Source of the DNA: Azospirillum brasilense
GTDB lineage: Bacteria; Pseudomonadota; Alphaproteobacteria; Azospirillales; Azospirillaceae
Assembly: GCF_003349955.1 (NCBI RefSeq)
Contig: NZ_QLKQ01000065.1
Location: 1 to 44,337 of the forward strand
Direction: 5' to 3'
Length of the DNA stretch: 44,337 nucleotides
Shown here: in pieces, positions 7,784 to 16,641 of the stretch
Position numbering within the stretch: position 1 is the stretch's first letter
Layout of the letters: the number at the start of each line of letters is the position of its first letter
Translations under genes and position numbers: made by a program
The notes under the pieces: generated by a model
Seen by the model: the letters and a program-made list of their open reading frames with translations, nothing else
The model's database searches: none
What the model was told of the DNA's origin: nothing

Positions 7784-10700
7784 GCGGCGCCCCCGGCCGT
7801 CTGGTTCTTGGCAGTCAATGGTCCGGATTTCTTCTGGCCGTTCCGCCGTCCGCTGGCGCGCAGTTCCATCCGCTTCCGGTTGGTGATGTCGATGTGGCTG
7901 ACCACCGCTCCCCCTGACAATCCGGCCAGACGGCAGGCGTGCATCATGAACCAGCGCTCCTCCTTGTCGGAGTGACAAGGGTATTCGATGGTGAACTGCT
8001 CGATGTCGCCGGACAGGATCCGGCGCAGCCCGTCGTTCACGGCACGGGCGATGTCTTCGCCTTCGGTTCCTTCCTCGGCGTTGCACACATCAAGATAATT
8101 GGTTCCCGGCCCGCAGCGGTCCAGCGCCGGGGCGCCGTTCTTCTCGCCGAACATGCGCCAGGCGTGGTTGACCATGGTGATGGCGCCATCGGAATCGATG
8201 ACCGCCACATGCTCGGGCAGGCTGTCCAGCACCGTCTGGAGTCGGTGCTCCGCGGCCTTGGCGGCGGTGACGTCGACAAAGGTGACGACCACACCGGCCA
8301 CCTGATTCTTTTCGGTCAGGTACGGAAGGATCCGCGTCTGGATCCAGCGGTCGCCGCGCACCGGGACATGGCGTTCCACCGGTTTGTGGTCGTGGAAGAC
8401 CCGTTCGATGTCCTTGAGGAAATCCGGATACTCGATGTTGGTCGACAGGTGTGAGATCGACCGCCCGACGTCGCGCGGGATGATGTTGATGAAGCGCGCC
8501 GCCGCCGGGGTGAAGCGCCGGATCACCATGCCGGCGTCCAGGAAGACCGTGCCGATCTCGGTCGAGCGCAGCAGGTTGTCCAGGTCGTTGGTGACCTCCG
8601 TCAGCTCCTCCACCTTCGCCTGATACTCGGCGTTGACGGAATACAGCTCCTCGTTGACGGACTGCAACTCCTCGTTGGTACTCTGCAACTCTTCGTTGGA
8701 GGCGAGAAGCTCCTCGTTGGTCGCCTGCAGTTCCTCGTTGGCGGTCTCCAACTCCTCGATGGTGGCCTGCAGGTTCTCGCCGCGGGAAACCAGCTCCTGC
8801 TCCAGCCCGCGGATGCGCTCCGCGGTGTCGGTGTCGAAGTCGAAATCGCTGTCCGGCAGGGCCAGCGCCGGGGCGCTGGGGTCGAGCACGATCAGCGCGA
8901 AGCGCCGGCCGGTCTTGCGGGCGACGAAGGGCTTCACGCGCAGGCTGACGGCGGGCAAACCCTCGCGGTCCTTCACCGGGATGTTCGACAGGGCGAATTC
9001 CTCGCCGGAGCGGAAGGCCCGCGTCAGCGCGGTTCCCACCACCATGGAAACCGAGGAGGGCAGAAGTTTCAGCGCGTTCAGCGTGGCCTCGCCCGGCGGC
9101 ACCTTCAGGATCGTCGACGCCTCGCCGAACACGTGCATGATGTTCATCTGCTCGTTGACCAGCAGGCTGGGCGGCACATAGGCCCGCATCAGGGTCGAGA
9201 TCGCCTCGTCGATGGCGGCCCCTTCCTCCTGCGCCTGCGACATGGTCTCGTCGCCATGGCGGTGCACCGGGGCGGCGACGGTGGGGACGAGCAGCCGCGA
9301 CAGCCTGTGGGTGCCGGTGCGCAGGCTCTGGAACAGCTTGTTCCGGCTGTCCAGCACGTGGAACTCCGCCGACAGGTCGCCCAGCGTCTCGCTGGTGCCG
9401 AGGAACAGGAAGCCGCTCTGCCGCAGCGCGTACTGGAACAGGCTCAACACCTTCCGCTGAAGGGGCGAGTCCATGTAGATCAGCAGGTTGCGGCAGCTCA
9501 CCAGGTCGATCTTGGTGAAGGGCGGATCGCGCATGATGTTGTGGGCGGCGAAGACCACCATCCGGCGGATGTCGCGCGACACCAGATAATGGTCGCCGCG
9601 GGCGATGAAGTAGCGGGTCAGCCGCTCGTGCGACACGTCCTCGGCGATGGAGCGCGGGTATTCGCCCAGGCTGGCGATCTCGATGCTGTCCTGGTCGATG
9701 TCGGTGGCGAAGATCTTGACGTCGAAGGACCGCCCCATCCGTTCCTGCGCCTCGGCGAAGAGGATGGCGATGGAATAGGCCTCCTCGCCCGTGGCGCAGC
9801 CGCAAACCCAGACGCGCACCATGTCGGTGGGGCTGCGCTTGGCCAGCAGGGTCGGGATGACCTTGTCGGCCAGGGAGGCGAAGGCCCCCTCGTCGCGGAA
9901 GAAGCGGGTGACGCCGATCAGCATCTCCTTGTAGAGGCTGACCGTCTCGGCGCTGTTGCGGCGGAGCAGGGCGGCGTAGTCGCTCATCGAATCGAGGCCG
10001 GCGGTGTGCATCCGCCGCTCGATCCGGCGCAGCAGGGTCGCCAGCTTGTAATGCGAGAAATCCACCCCGGTGACCGAGCGGATGGCCGCCACGATCTGCG
10101 CCAGGGGGTCGTTGTCGCGGTCCTGCGGTTTGGTCGGGACGGGCAGGTTGCGCGACAGCACACGGCCGGCGTGTTCGATCAGGCAGCCCGGCAGCTTGTC
10201 CGCCGTCTTCACGGCGTCCACCTGCCCGGTGGCGATCGCGCTGCGCGGCATGCCGTCGAACTGCGCCGATTCGGGGTCCTGCGCGGCGGTGAATCCGCCC
10301 GCCGACTTGATCGCCAGCAGGCCGCGCGTTCCGTCCGACCCGGTGCCGGACAGCACAACGCCCAGCGCCCGCGGCCCCTGGTCCTTGGCGAGAGCGGTGA
10401 AGAAGATGTCGATGGGCAGGCTCATGCCCCCGGCGGCGTCCTTGGCGGTCAGGATCAACCGCCCGTCCTCGATGGACAGGTGCTTGGCGGGGGGCAGCAG
10501 ATAGACGGTGTTGCGCTCCACCGCCATGCCGTCCGCGGCCTGCACCACCGACATTGCGGTGTGCTTGGCCAGCAGATCGACCATCAGGCTCTTGTGGACC
10601 GGCGACAGATGCTGGACCACCACATAGGCGAGGTCGCTTTCGCCCGGCACGTTGTCGAAGAAGCGCTGGAGTGCTTCCAGACCGCCGGCCGACGCGCCGA

Positions 10701-10827
10701 TGCCGACGATGCAGCAGACCCGGTCACGCCCTTCCGGATAGGGGCCGTAGACGGAGACCGTGTCCTCACCCTCGTCGGGTGGCGTGGGGGCGTCGGCGAT
10801 GGGGTGATCGTTGTCTTCTGGTTCCAC
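7780..10827 (-). CDS. CheB-CheR fusion with PAS domains (chemotaxis-type methylesterase/methyltransferase)
   Basis: A 1015-aa protein fusing a CheB methylesterase domain (about 35-225; catalytic Ser46 in GASAGG, His73 in VQHLSP, Asp165 in GTGSDGT) to a CheR SAM-dependent methyltransferase (about 245-510, with CGCATGEEAYS as SAM site). A long coiled coil of repeated NEEL units (about 660-740) and two PAS domains (about 745-855 and 870-990) follow. The CheB receiver is missing, so esterase control must come another way. Such fusions usually sit with kinases rather than in chemotaxis operons, as here with the coupled hybrid kinase. The start is a GTG with a weak ribosome site; no better start was seen. 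Receptor Glu methylation is the family reaction; the real substrate here is unknown. Confidence 0.88.
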   Translation of the reverse strand: MEPEDNDHPIADAPTPPDEGEDTVSVYGPYPEGRDRVCCIVGIGASAGGLEALQRFFDNVPGESDLAYVVVQHLSPVHKSLMVDLLAKHTAMSVVQAADGMAVERNTVYLLPPAKHLSIEDGRLILTAKDAAGGMSLPIDIFFTALAKDQGPRALGVVLSGTGSDGTRGLLAIKSAGGFTAAQDPESAQFDGMPRSAIATGQVDAVKTADKLPGCLIEHAGRVLSRNLPVPTKPQDRDNDPLAQIVAAIRSVTGVDFSHYKLATLLRRIERRMHTAGLDSMSDYAALLRRNSAETVSLYKEMLIGVTRFFRDEGAFASLADKVIPTLLAKRSPTDMVRVWVCGCATGEEAYSIAILFAEAQERMGRSFDVKIFATDIDQDSIEIASLGEYPRSIAEDVSHERLTRYFIARGDHYLVSRDIRRMVVFAAHNIMRDPPFTKIDLVSCRNLLIYMDSPLQRKVLSLFQYALRQSGFLFLGTSETLGDLSAEFHVLDSRNKLFQSLRTGTHRLSRLLVPTVAAPVHRHGDETMSQAQEEGAAIDEAISTLMRAYVPPSLLVNEQMNIMHVFGEASTILKVPPGEATLNALKLLPSSVSMVVGTALTRAFRSGEEFALSNIPVKDREGLPAVSLRVKPFVARKTGRRFALIVLDPSAPALALPDSDFDFDTDTAERIRGLEQELVSRGENLQATIEELETANEELQATNEELLASNEELQSTNEELQSVNEELYSVNAEYQAKVEELTEVTNDLDNLLRSTEIGTVFLDAGMVIRRFTPAAARFINIIPRDVGRSISHLSTNIEYPDFLKDIERVFHDHKPVERHVPVRGDRWIQTRILPYLTEKNQVAGVVVTFVDVTAAKAAEHRLQTVLDSLPEHVAVIDSDGAITMVNHAWRMFGEKNGAPALDRCGPGTNYLDVCNAEEGTEGEDIARAVNDGLRRILSGDIEQFTIEYPCHSDKEERWFMMHACRLAGLSGGAVVSHIDITNRKRMELRASGRRNGQKKSGPLTAKNQTAGGAA

Positions 10828-11472
10828 GGAGCACTTCGGGTCTGCGGGAGTAAAGGACGGTCTACTGAATTATTTGCCGTCCGACCGTGACATTCAAACC
10901 CTCCCTCGCGCGGTGCCTTTCCTTTTTCATGCGCACCGGCGGTTTTAAAACGGCGAAGGGTTAGGCGGCTATATAGGAAGCGTTCCTGCCAGTCAATCCG
11001 GACAATCCGCCCCCTTCAGGAGCCGCATCGCGCCGGCATTCGGAAGATCAGGCGCGGAGCGGCGTGTGTTCTGTCCTTGACGTTGCGCATATGACTAATG
11101 GATTTTTGGCGATGTGTTTAATGATTTTCAATTTCAGCTTCGGCGCGGCGCTGAGCCGAGACTTTCGAATGTACGGTGATTTTCCATATCCATTTCCTTT
11201 CAATGCCCCGAGAGCGATTGCGTGAATTCATTGTACTCAGACGTCTCATTCCTTTTTGCGATCGCCGTGCTTCATGGCGGGGGTGAAAGATAAAAATCGA
11301 TGGGATTTGCCACCAGCGCACAGCTTACCCAGAAGGTATGATGTGATACGGGCACAACACTGTGCAGGATCTGTTGCCCCGTTCGCTTATGTCGCTTTAC
11401 GCGATTGGCGCTTTGCGCAATCTTTAATCCGTAGCCACTAATCATGAGAAACGTAGGAAAGGAGTGCGCCAG
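10828..11472. other. 645-bp intergenic region between divergent genes
   Basis: No convincing gene: the open frames here lack ribosome sites and coding character. It holds the likely promoter of the leftward sensory operon (10968-10996). The stretch from about 11080 to 11450 is visibly richer in A/T than its surroundings and leads into the small rightward gene at 11473. Confidence 0.6.
10968..10996 (-). promoter_or_regulatory. Sigma-70-type promoter for the CheB-CheR/hybrid kinase operon
   Basis: On the minus strand, TTGACT (10991-10996) and TATAGC (10968-10973) are separated by 17 bp. This gives a predicted transcript start near 10961 and a leader of about 134 nt before the GTG at 10827. Confidence 0.5.
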
Positions 11473-11718
11473 ATGGAGCGCGAGGACGAATGTGCTCTCG
11501 ACCGATATATCGCGGCGATTCCGCTTAACCTGAGAGTAGTGGCCAGGGCTGCTTACGAGGAGCTGTCGAACAATCCCTTCCTGCCGGTCTTTTCCAAGGA
11601 CGAAATCGCGCGGTTGGTCTGCTCGCCAGGATTTCAGAGTTACTTGGAAAGTGAAAACCGGACCAACGCCGGTCCGTTGATGATGCTCTGTTCGGCGGGG
11701 TTTGCGACGCGCCATTGA
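11473..11718 (+). CDS. Small hypothetical protein (81 aa)
   Basis: The family is not recognised. The ATG at 11473 is chosen over the in-frame GTG at 11464 because AAAGGAG (11458-11464) stands 8 nt before it. The product is soluble and mainly helical, with an acidic start (MEREDECALD) and a sequence such as PLNLRVVARAAYEEL. There is no signal peptide, membrane segment or metal-binding motif. It stands alone between the sensory operon and sppA. A perfect 11-bp hairpin with a short T tail follows, supporting a real short transcript. Confidence 0.6.
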   Translation: MEREDECALDRYIAAIPLNLRVVARAAYEELSNNPFLPVFSKDEIARLVCSPGFQSYLESENRTNAGPLMMLCSAGFATRH

Positions 11719-11772
11719 CGACGCATTTCTGACGAGACGCAGCCGTCACAACGCGACGCAGCCACTCTCCTG

Positions 11773-11803
11773 CAGGCCGGCGGCCACCCCGCCGGCCTGA
11801 ATT
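11773..11803 (+). terminator. Rho-independent terminator of the 81-aa gene
   Basis: CAGGCCGGCGG (11773-11783) and CCGCCGGCCTG (11789-11799) form a perfect 11-bp stem with a 5-nt loop, followed by AATTTTG. The T run lies on the + strand, so it serves the small gene rather than sppA. Confidence 0.65.
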
Positions 11804-11816
11804 TTGTCCGACGGTT

Positions 11817-13568
11817 TTACCGTTCGAGGCCCAGCGGCGGCATGCGGGCCTCCACCGCGCCGCTGCTGGCCGCCTTGATCAGCGGGGCCAACTCGGCCAG
11901 CGCCGGGCGCAACCCGGCCAGAACCGCCACGGCTTCCACCAGATCGCCCTTGCCCGAGGCGAGATCGAGGATTTCCCGGATCAGCGGCTTCGGGCGCGGA
12001 TAGCCGGTCACGGTGACCGGATCGTCCGGCGCCAGCTTCGCCGCCTGCTTGGCGAGCGTCAGCGCGGTGGCGACTCCGCCCAGCTCGTCGATCAGCCCGA
12101 GATTTTTGGCCTGGGCGCCGGTCCACACGCGGCCCTTGGCGGCGTCCCGCGCCTGTTCGGGGGTGAGGTGCCGGGCCTCCGCGACGCGGGACAGGAAGGT
12201 GGAATAGCTGCTGTCGATGATGGCGTTCAACCGCTCCTCCCCGGCGGGGCCGAAGGGACGGAAGGGCGACCACAGGCCGGCGTTGGGGGCGGTGTCGAGG
12301 ACGCCCCAATGCACGCCCAGCCGCTCCGACAGGCCGGCGACCGACATCTTGCCGGCGACCACGCCGATGGAGCCGGTCACGGTGGCGGGGGAGGCGACGA
12401 TGCGGTCGGCGGCCAGCGCGATCCAATAGCCTCCGGACGCCGCCGTGCCGCCCATGGTGGCGATCACCGGCTTGCCCGACTGGCGGGCCTTGACCAGGGC
12501 GCGGCGGATCGTCTCGGACGCGGTCACGCTGCCGCCGCCGCTGTCGATGCGGAACAGGATGGCCTTGACGTCGGGATCGTCCACCGCGTCCTCGATGGCC
12601 GACACGATCGTCTCCGACCCGGCGGTGACCTCGCCCAGGCCGGGCTTGCCGCTGTCGCCGCCGGTGATGGTGCCGGTGGCGTGGATCAGCGCGATGGTCG
12701 GGCCGCTGCGGTTGGGCGGGCCGGCGATGCCCAGATAGTCCGCCGCCTCCATGGTGTCGGCGCCGGGCGCCGCCCCGGCGCGGCGCAGAGCCTCCTCCCG
12801 CGCCTCGTCGGCATAGCCCAGCCGGTCGACCAGCTTGGCGTCCACCGCCTCGCGGTCGATCAGGGGCGCGCGGTCCATCGCCGCCTTGACGGCGGCGGGG
12901 GGAAGGCGGCGGCTCACCGCCACGCCGTCGACGATCTGGTTGGTCAGGTCGCCGAGCAGGGATTCCATCATCTCGCGGTGGGCGGGCGTGAAGTCCGTCC
13001 GCATGACGCTGTCGGCGAGGCTCTTGTACTCCTCGCGCTGGAAGACCTGCGGCTGGATGTCCAGCTTGTCCAGCGCGCCGCGGGCGAAGGGGATCTGCGC
13101 CGACAGGCCGGTCAGGCCGAGCAGCCCCAGCGGCTGCATCCACACCTCGTCGAAGGCGCTGGCCAGCAGGTAGGAGCGGTTGCCCGCCCCGGTGTCGCCG
13201 TAGGATTCGGCGAAGGCGATGGCGAAGCGGCCCGACGCGCGGAACCGCTCCACCGCCGCCCGCAGCTCTTGCACCTGGGCGAAGCTGGCGCCGTCGCCGC
13301 CGAAGCGGGCGAGCACGCCCTTCACCCGCGGGTCGGTGCGCCCACGCTCCAGCGCGTCGAGCACCTCCTGGAAGGTCGTCTCGTGACCGAGGAAGCTGCC
13401 CAGCCGGTCCACGCTGCCTTCCGCCAGCGGGTCGCGGAGGTCCAGCTCCAGCACCACGGTGTCGGGCAGGGAGGGCTCGTGCCGGACCGCCAGGACGACC
13501 CCGGTGACCACGGCGGCCACCACGAGGAAGCCGATGAGGGCGAACAGGCGGACAAAGAACCTCAGCAT
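11817..13568 (-). CDS. sppA: Signal peptide peptidase SppA (protease IV, long form)
   Basis: A 583-aa membrane-bound serine protease of family S49 that degrades cleaved signal peptides at the inner membrane. One N-terminal membrane helix (about 4-27) is followed by the duplicated S49 fold of the long (67K) type. Catalytic Lys182 lies in the N-terminal half (EEYKSLADS) and catalytic Ser378 in the C-terminal half (GTAASGGYWIA); RIDSGGGSV is the conserved segment before it. Length is close to the E. coli enzyme. The ATG at 13568 is preceded by GGAG; the frame stays open upstream but only across the next gene. The neighbouring AhpD-like gene ends 26 bp upstream on the same strand, so the two probably form one operon. 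Confidence 0.9.
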   Translation of the reverse strand: MLRFFVRLFALIGFLVVAAVVTGVVLAVRHEPSLPDTVVLELDLRDPLAEGSVDRLGSFLGHETTFQEVLDALERGRTDPRVKGVLARFGGDGASFAQVQELRAAVERFRASGRFAIAFAESYGDTGAGNRSYLLASAFDEVWMQPLGLLGLTGLSAQIPFARGALDKLDIQPQVFQREEYKSLADSVMRTDFTPAHREMMESLLGDLTNQIVDGVAVSRRLPPAAVKAAMDRAPLIDREAVDAKLVDRLGYADEAREEALRRAGAAPGADTMEAADYLGIAGPPNRSGPTIALIHATGTITGGDSGKPGLGEVTAGSETIVSAIEDAVDDPDVKAILFRIDSGGGSVTASETIRRALVKARQSGKPVIATMGGTAASGGYWIALAADRIVASPATVTGSIGVVAGKMSVAGLSERLGVHWGVLDTAPNAGLWSPFRPFGPAGEERLNAIIDSSYSTFLSRVAEARHLTPEQARDAAKGRVWTGAQAKNLGLIDELGGVATALTLAKQAAKLAPDDPVTVTGYPRPKPLIREILDLASGKGDLVEAVAVLAGLRPALAELAPLIKAASSGAVEARMPPLGLER

Positions 13569-13594
13569 CCGGGGGCTCCGGTGGTTGCGCGGCG

Positions 13595-14167
13595 TCAGCG
13601 GTCCTGCTTGTGGTAATCGCGGTTCGGCATCATGTCCACCGCCGAGGCGACGCGGTTCGACATGTTGTAGAAGGCGGCGGTGTCGGCGATGTCGAAGATG
13701 TCCTCCTCGCCGAAGCCGGCGTCGCGCAGCGCCTGCCGGTCCGGCTCGCCCATGGTCCAGGGCTCCTTGGTCAGCTTCCATGCGAAATCGAGCATGGCGC
13801 GCTGGCGCGGCTCCAGCGTGGCGGCGCGGTAATTGAAGGCGAGCATCTCGCCCAGCTCCGGATCGCCGGACAGCTTGCGCACCGCCTGCCCGTGGGCGAC
13901 GAGGCAGTAGTAGCAATGGTTGGCCGAGGACACGACCACGGCGATCATCTCGCGCTCCAGCTTGGACAGGCCGCTCTCGCCGACCATCAGCTCGTTGTAG
14001 AGCTGGGCGAAGGTGCGCAGCTTCTTCGGGCGCAGGCTGTAGGCGCGCAGCACGTTGGGGACGAAGCCCAGCTTCTCCTCGCACTTGGCGAAGAGCGCGG
14101 CCATGTCCGGGTCGAGGTCGGGCGTCTCGGGAACGGGCAGGGCCATGACGTGATCGGGCTGCGGCAT
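13595..14167 (-). CDS. Peroxidase-related AhpD/carboxymuconolactone decarboxylase-like protein
   Basis: A 190-aa protein of the AhpD-like superfamily (peroxidase-related subgroup). Residues about 80-105 carry the signature SSANHCYYCLVAHG, with the redox CxxC pair and a following His; the upstream Glu (EREMIAVVV) completes the usual proton-relay set. In this superfamily the Cys pair reduces peroxides or acts as disulfide reductant for a peroxiredoxin. The ATG at 14167 follows GGAGGAGA. It lies just upstream of sppA. The actual substrate is unknown, as many members of this subgroup are uncharacterised. Confidence 0.85.
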   Translation of the reverse strand: MPQPDHVMALPVPETPDLDPDMAALFAKCEEKLGFVPNVLRAYSLRPKKLRTFAQLYNELMVGESGLSKLEREMIAVVVSSANHCYYCLVAHGQAVRKLSGDPELGEMLAFNYRAATLEPRQRAMLDFAWKLTKEPWTMGEPDRQALRDAGFGEEDIFDIADTAAFYNMSNRVASAVDMMPNRDYHKQDR

Positions 14168-14326
14168 CGCGGTGGTCTCCTCCGGTGTGTCGGCTTCGTT
14201 TCGGCCGGCGTCGTTTCGGCCGTCAGGGTAGCCGGGCGGCGGCGCTTCGCAAAGCCCCACCTCCGGTCAGTCTCTCTTCACCGAGGGTTGCAACCCAGCC
14301 TTTCGTGCGTTGTCTCTCGCCAAGCC

Positions 14327-15472
14327 ATGGTTGACCATGCGAAGACTGCATCCACTTCCAAAGCAGTGGTTCCAGCGATGAACGATCCGGGCGGCAAAGG
14401 CGCGCCCAGGCTCGGCCTCCTCTCGGTTCTGGTGGTCGAGGACAGCGCCTTCATCCGCAACGTGCTGACCGCGACCCTGCGCACCATCGGGGTGGGCGCG
14501 GTGCATGCCGAGCCGGGTGGGGCGGAAGCCATCCGCTTCCTGGAGGAGCGCCGTGCCGCCCTGCCGCCCGGCACGGCGCCGGTGGACGTGATCATCACCG
14601 ATCTGGTGATGCCCGAGGTGGACGGGCTGATGCTGTTGCGCTGGCTGCGCTGCAGCCCGAAGTCGCCGGACCGCTTCCTGCCCGTGCTGATGCTGTCCGG
14701 CGCCGCCGACCGCCATTATGTGGAGCAGGCGCGCGACCTGGGCGCCACCGACTTCATCGCCAAGCCCTTTTCGGCGGCCATCATCGCCAGCCGCCTGCTG
14801 GCGGCCATAGCGCGGCCGAGGCGCTTCGTGCTCGCCAAGGGGTATTTCGGACCGGACCGGCGGCGGACGCAGCGGTCGGTGGCGATGGATTGCCGGATGA
14901 CCGGACCCAGGGAAATCCTGGTGGTGCACAGCGCGTCCAGGGCGGCGGGCATCGACCGCTATCCGGTCGTCCATTTCGACCTGCCCAACCGGCTGGGCGC
15001 CAAGATGGGCATCGCGCCGAAGGACCCCGTGCCGACCCTGCCCGACGAGGTGCTGGCGGCGGCGGAAGCGGAGATCCAGAACCGGGCGGGCGATTACGCC
15101 ACCTGGATCGCCGGGGAGGTGGACGAGCTGGCCCGCCGCGTCGACCGGCTGGGCGCGGACGCCGCCGCGGTCCCAGCGCTGGCGGCGCAGATCAACCGCT
15201 CCGCCCACGAGATGCGCGGGCAGGGCGGCATCTTCGGCTATCCGCTGATCACCCGCATCGCCAAATCGCTCTACGAGGCGACGCAGGGCGGCTTCCCTGC
15301 CGTCACCGGCAACGAGCGCCTGCTGCTGAAGGCCCATGTGGACGCGATCAAGGCGGTGATGGCCGGGCGGATCAGCGGCGACGGCGGGGCGATGGGCCAA
15401 CAGCTTCTCGCCTCGCTGGACCGCGCCAAGAAAAAATACGCCAAGCCGGAGAGCGACGGCGATCCGGGCTGA
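14327..15472 (+). CDS. Orphan response regulator with C-terminal Hpt-like domain
   Basis: A 381-aa (or 364-aa, from the ATG at 14378) cytoplasmic signalling protein. A receiver domain (about 33-165) has acidic pocket VVEDS, phospho-Asp92 in IITDLVMPEVDG and the conserved Lys in IAKPFS. A linker containing GYFGPDRRR follows. The C-terminal 130 residues are helical and carry SAHEMRGQGGIFG (His294), which fits the H-x-x-[KR]-G signature of histidine phosphotransfer domains. There is no DNA-binding output domain. It could pass phosphate from an unlinked kinase onward, possibly from the hybrid kinases of this genome. Neither candidate start has a strong ribosome site. It is divergent from the AhpD-like gene. 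Confidence 0.8.
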   Translation: MVDHAKTASTSKAVVPAMNDPGGKGAPRLGLLSVLVVEDSAFIRNVLTATLRTIGVGAVHAEPGGAEAIRFLEERRAALPPGTAPVDVIITDLVMPEVDGLMLLRWLRCSPKSPDRFLPVLMLSGAADRHYVEQARDLGATDFIAKPFSAAIIASRLLAAIARPRRFVLAKGYFGPDRRRTQRSVAMDCRMTGPREILVVHSASRAAGIDRYPVVHFDLPNRLGAKMGIAPKDPVPTLPDEVLAAAEAEIQNRAGDYATWIAGEVDELARRVDRLGADAAAVPALAAQINRSAHEMRGQGGIFGYPLITRIAKSLYEATQGGFPAVTGNERLLLKAHVDAIKAVMAGRISGDGGAMGQQLLASLDRAKKKYAKPESDGDPG

Positions 15473-16065
15473 CCTCCCATTTGAAAAAACAGCCAGCACT
15501 GAAGCCGTGTCGCGATTCAGCATTCGTGTGTGGATCGAGGTTTTGCTTGGTCTGGTGGCCTGTATTGACAAGAAGGCGAATGAGGAGTGGTTTTTCCGGG
15601 ACCGCTGATGCCAGAAAGACGATCGATGGGCGCAAGGGACACATTGCGGCGGGCATGGTTGGTCAGCCTGTAAGGTGAATCTGAACACCGCAGATGTCTC
15701 CGACTCCGCCGGAGCCCAGAAATGCCTGGGGGCGGGTTCGCGGTCATACCGTGGTGGTGAATCGTTGAACGAGTCTTCGGGTGGATGACCCGCTGGAGAG
15801 GTCTGGTCCGCGGCTATGAAGCCCGGATCAGGTATGACGCAGCTCACCATGGCAGGCCCGCAATCCCGCAATCGCTTGGGTTGTCAAGTGACCTCCCGGC
15901 ACAGATTGCGTACGTTTCTGTCATGTTGGAAATAAAGTATGGGGCTGTTCGCAAGGGGAATCCGCCGCAAGGCCATCTCCCAAAAAACGTTTGTCTGAGA
16001 TGCATCGTACATTGACGAGAGTATATATTATAAAATACAATTTAAAAAATCTTTGGGGAAAAATC
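15473..16065. other. 593-bp gene-poor region leading into an AT-rich island
   Basis: No supported gene. A short open stretch ending near 15607 and an open frame at 15785-16015 lack ribosome sites and known motifs; the latter (RGLVRGYEARIRYD) could be a decayed fragment of a larger gene but cannot be assigned. Base composition shifts from GC-rich to strongly AT-rich after about 16010. Confidence 0.5.
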
Positions 16066-16401
16066 ATGTACAAGTACTTGTATTGGGTGAGATTGGACGC
16101 TGAAACGACAGGAGAAATGTATAAAATATTTCTGATAAACATAGCAAAGCTTGGTGGCGAGCCCGTCGGGCCCGGAAGAAGTTTTCAGTGGGTGGTGAGT
16201 AGCTCTTCCAATAATAAGGAAAATATAGCTACGGCATGCAAATCTGGCTTAAGCTCAAGCAAAGATATTGTTCATGTGGAAGAGATAACAAGGACAACGA
16301 TTTTACAAAAACATCAATATTGCATGAGTGTCATTAAAAAGATTTTTGGGAAAGAGGATTATAAATTTCCTTACCCAAATTTCAGCGATAAATTAAGTTA
16401 G
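16066..16401 (+). CDS. AT-rich orphan gene, hypothetical protein (111 aa)
   Basis: Not recognised. The start at 16066 (MYKYLYWVRLD) follows a GGGGAAA ribosome site; the frame is open further up but that part is an A/T run. Codon use (many AAA, ATA, AAT) is unlike every neighbour, which points to acquisition from a lower-GC source. There is no signal peptide or membrane helix. The predicted order is strand (2-10), helix (13-30), strand (39-46), helix (49-60), strand (65-72), then a helical C-terminus; this would fit a small ferredoxin-like alpha/beta fold. That reading is from hydrophobic pattern only. It stands alone with no obvious partner gene. Confidence 0.6.
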   Translation: MYKYLYWVRLDAETTGEMYKIFLINIAKLGGEPVGPGRSFQWVVSSSSNNKENIATACKSGLSSSKDIVHVEEITRTTILQKHQYCMSVIKKIFGKEDYKFPYPNFSDKLS

Positions 16402-16641
16402 ATAATTTTCTGTGTGATGCGTGATTTTAAGTTTGCTCAAAAATTCAAGCCGTGACGCGTCGTTTGGCGGCGAATCAAAGCATTGCTTGGCTGTGCTGCT
16501 CTCGGCGGCTTTTCCGTGATTGCGAGAGCCTATTCGAGACAAGCCTGCCGCGGCTCTCACCGCGATGAGCCGTAGCATGCTTCGGCGCTTGGCTCGACCA
16601 TGGGGCGCCGCAATTCCGCGAACAGTCCGTAAGCGCCCTTT

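Noticed and set aside
11118..11321. 67-codon minus-strand frame in the 645-bp gap
   Set aside because: No Shine-Dalgarno, atypical composition, and the region reads as non-coding leader DNA.
15500..15607. Open stretch ending in KKANEEWFFRDR
   Set aside because: No start codon with a ribosome site in a sensible place and too short to judge.
15785..16015. 76-codon open frame in the gene-poor region, with a transposase-like look (RGLVRGYEARIRYD)
   Set aside because: No ribosome site, no catalytic residues or terminal repeats seen; could be a decayed fragment but cannot be supported.
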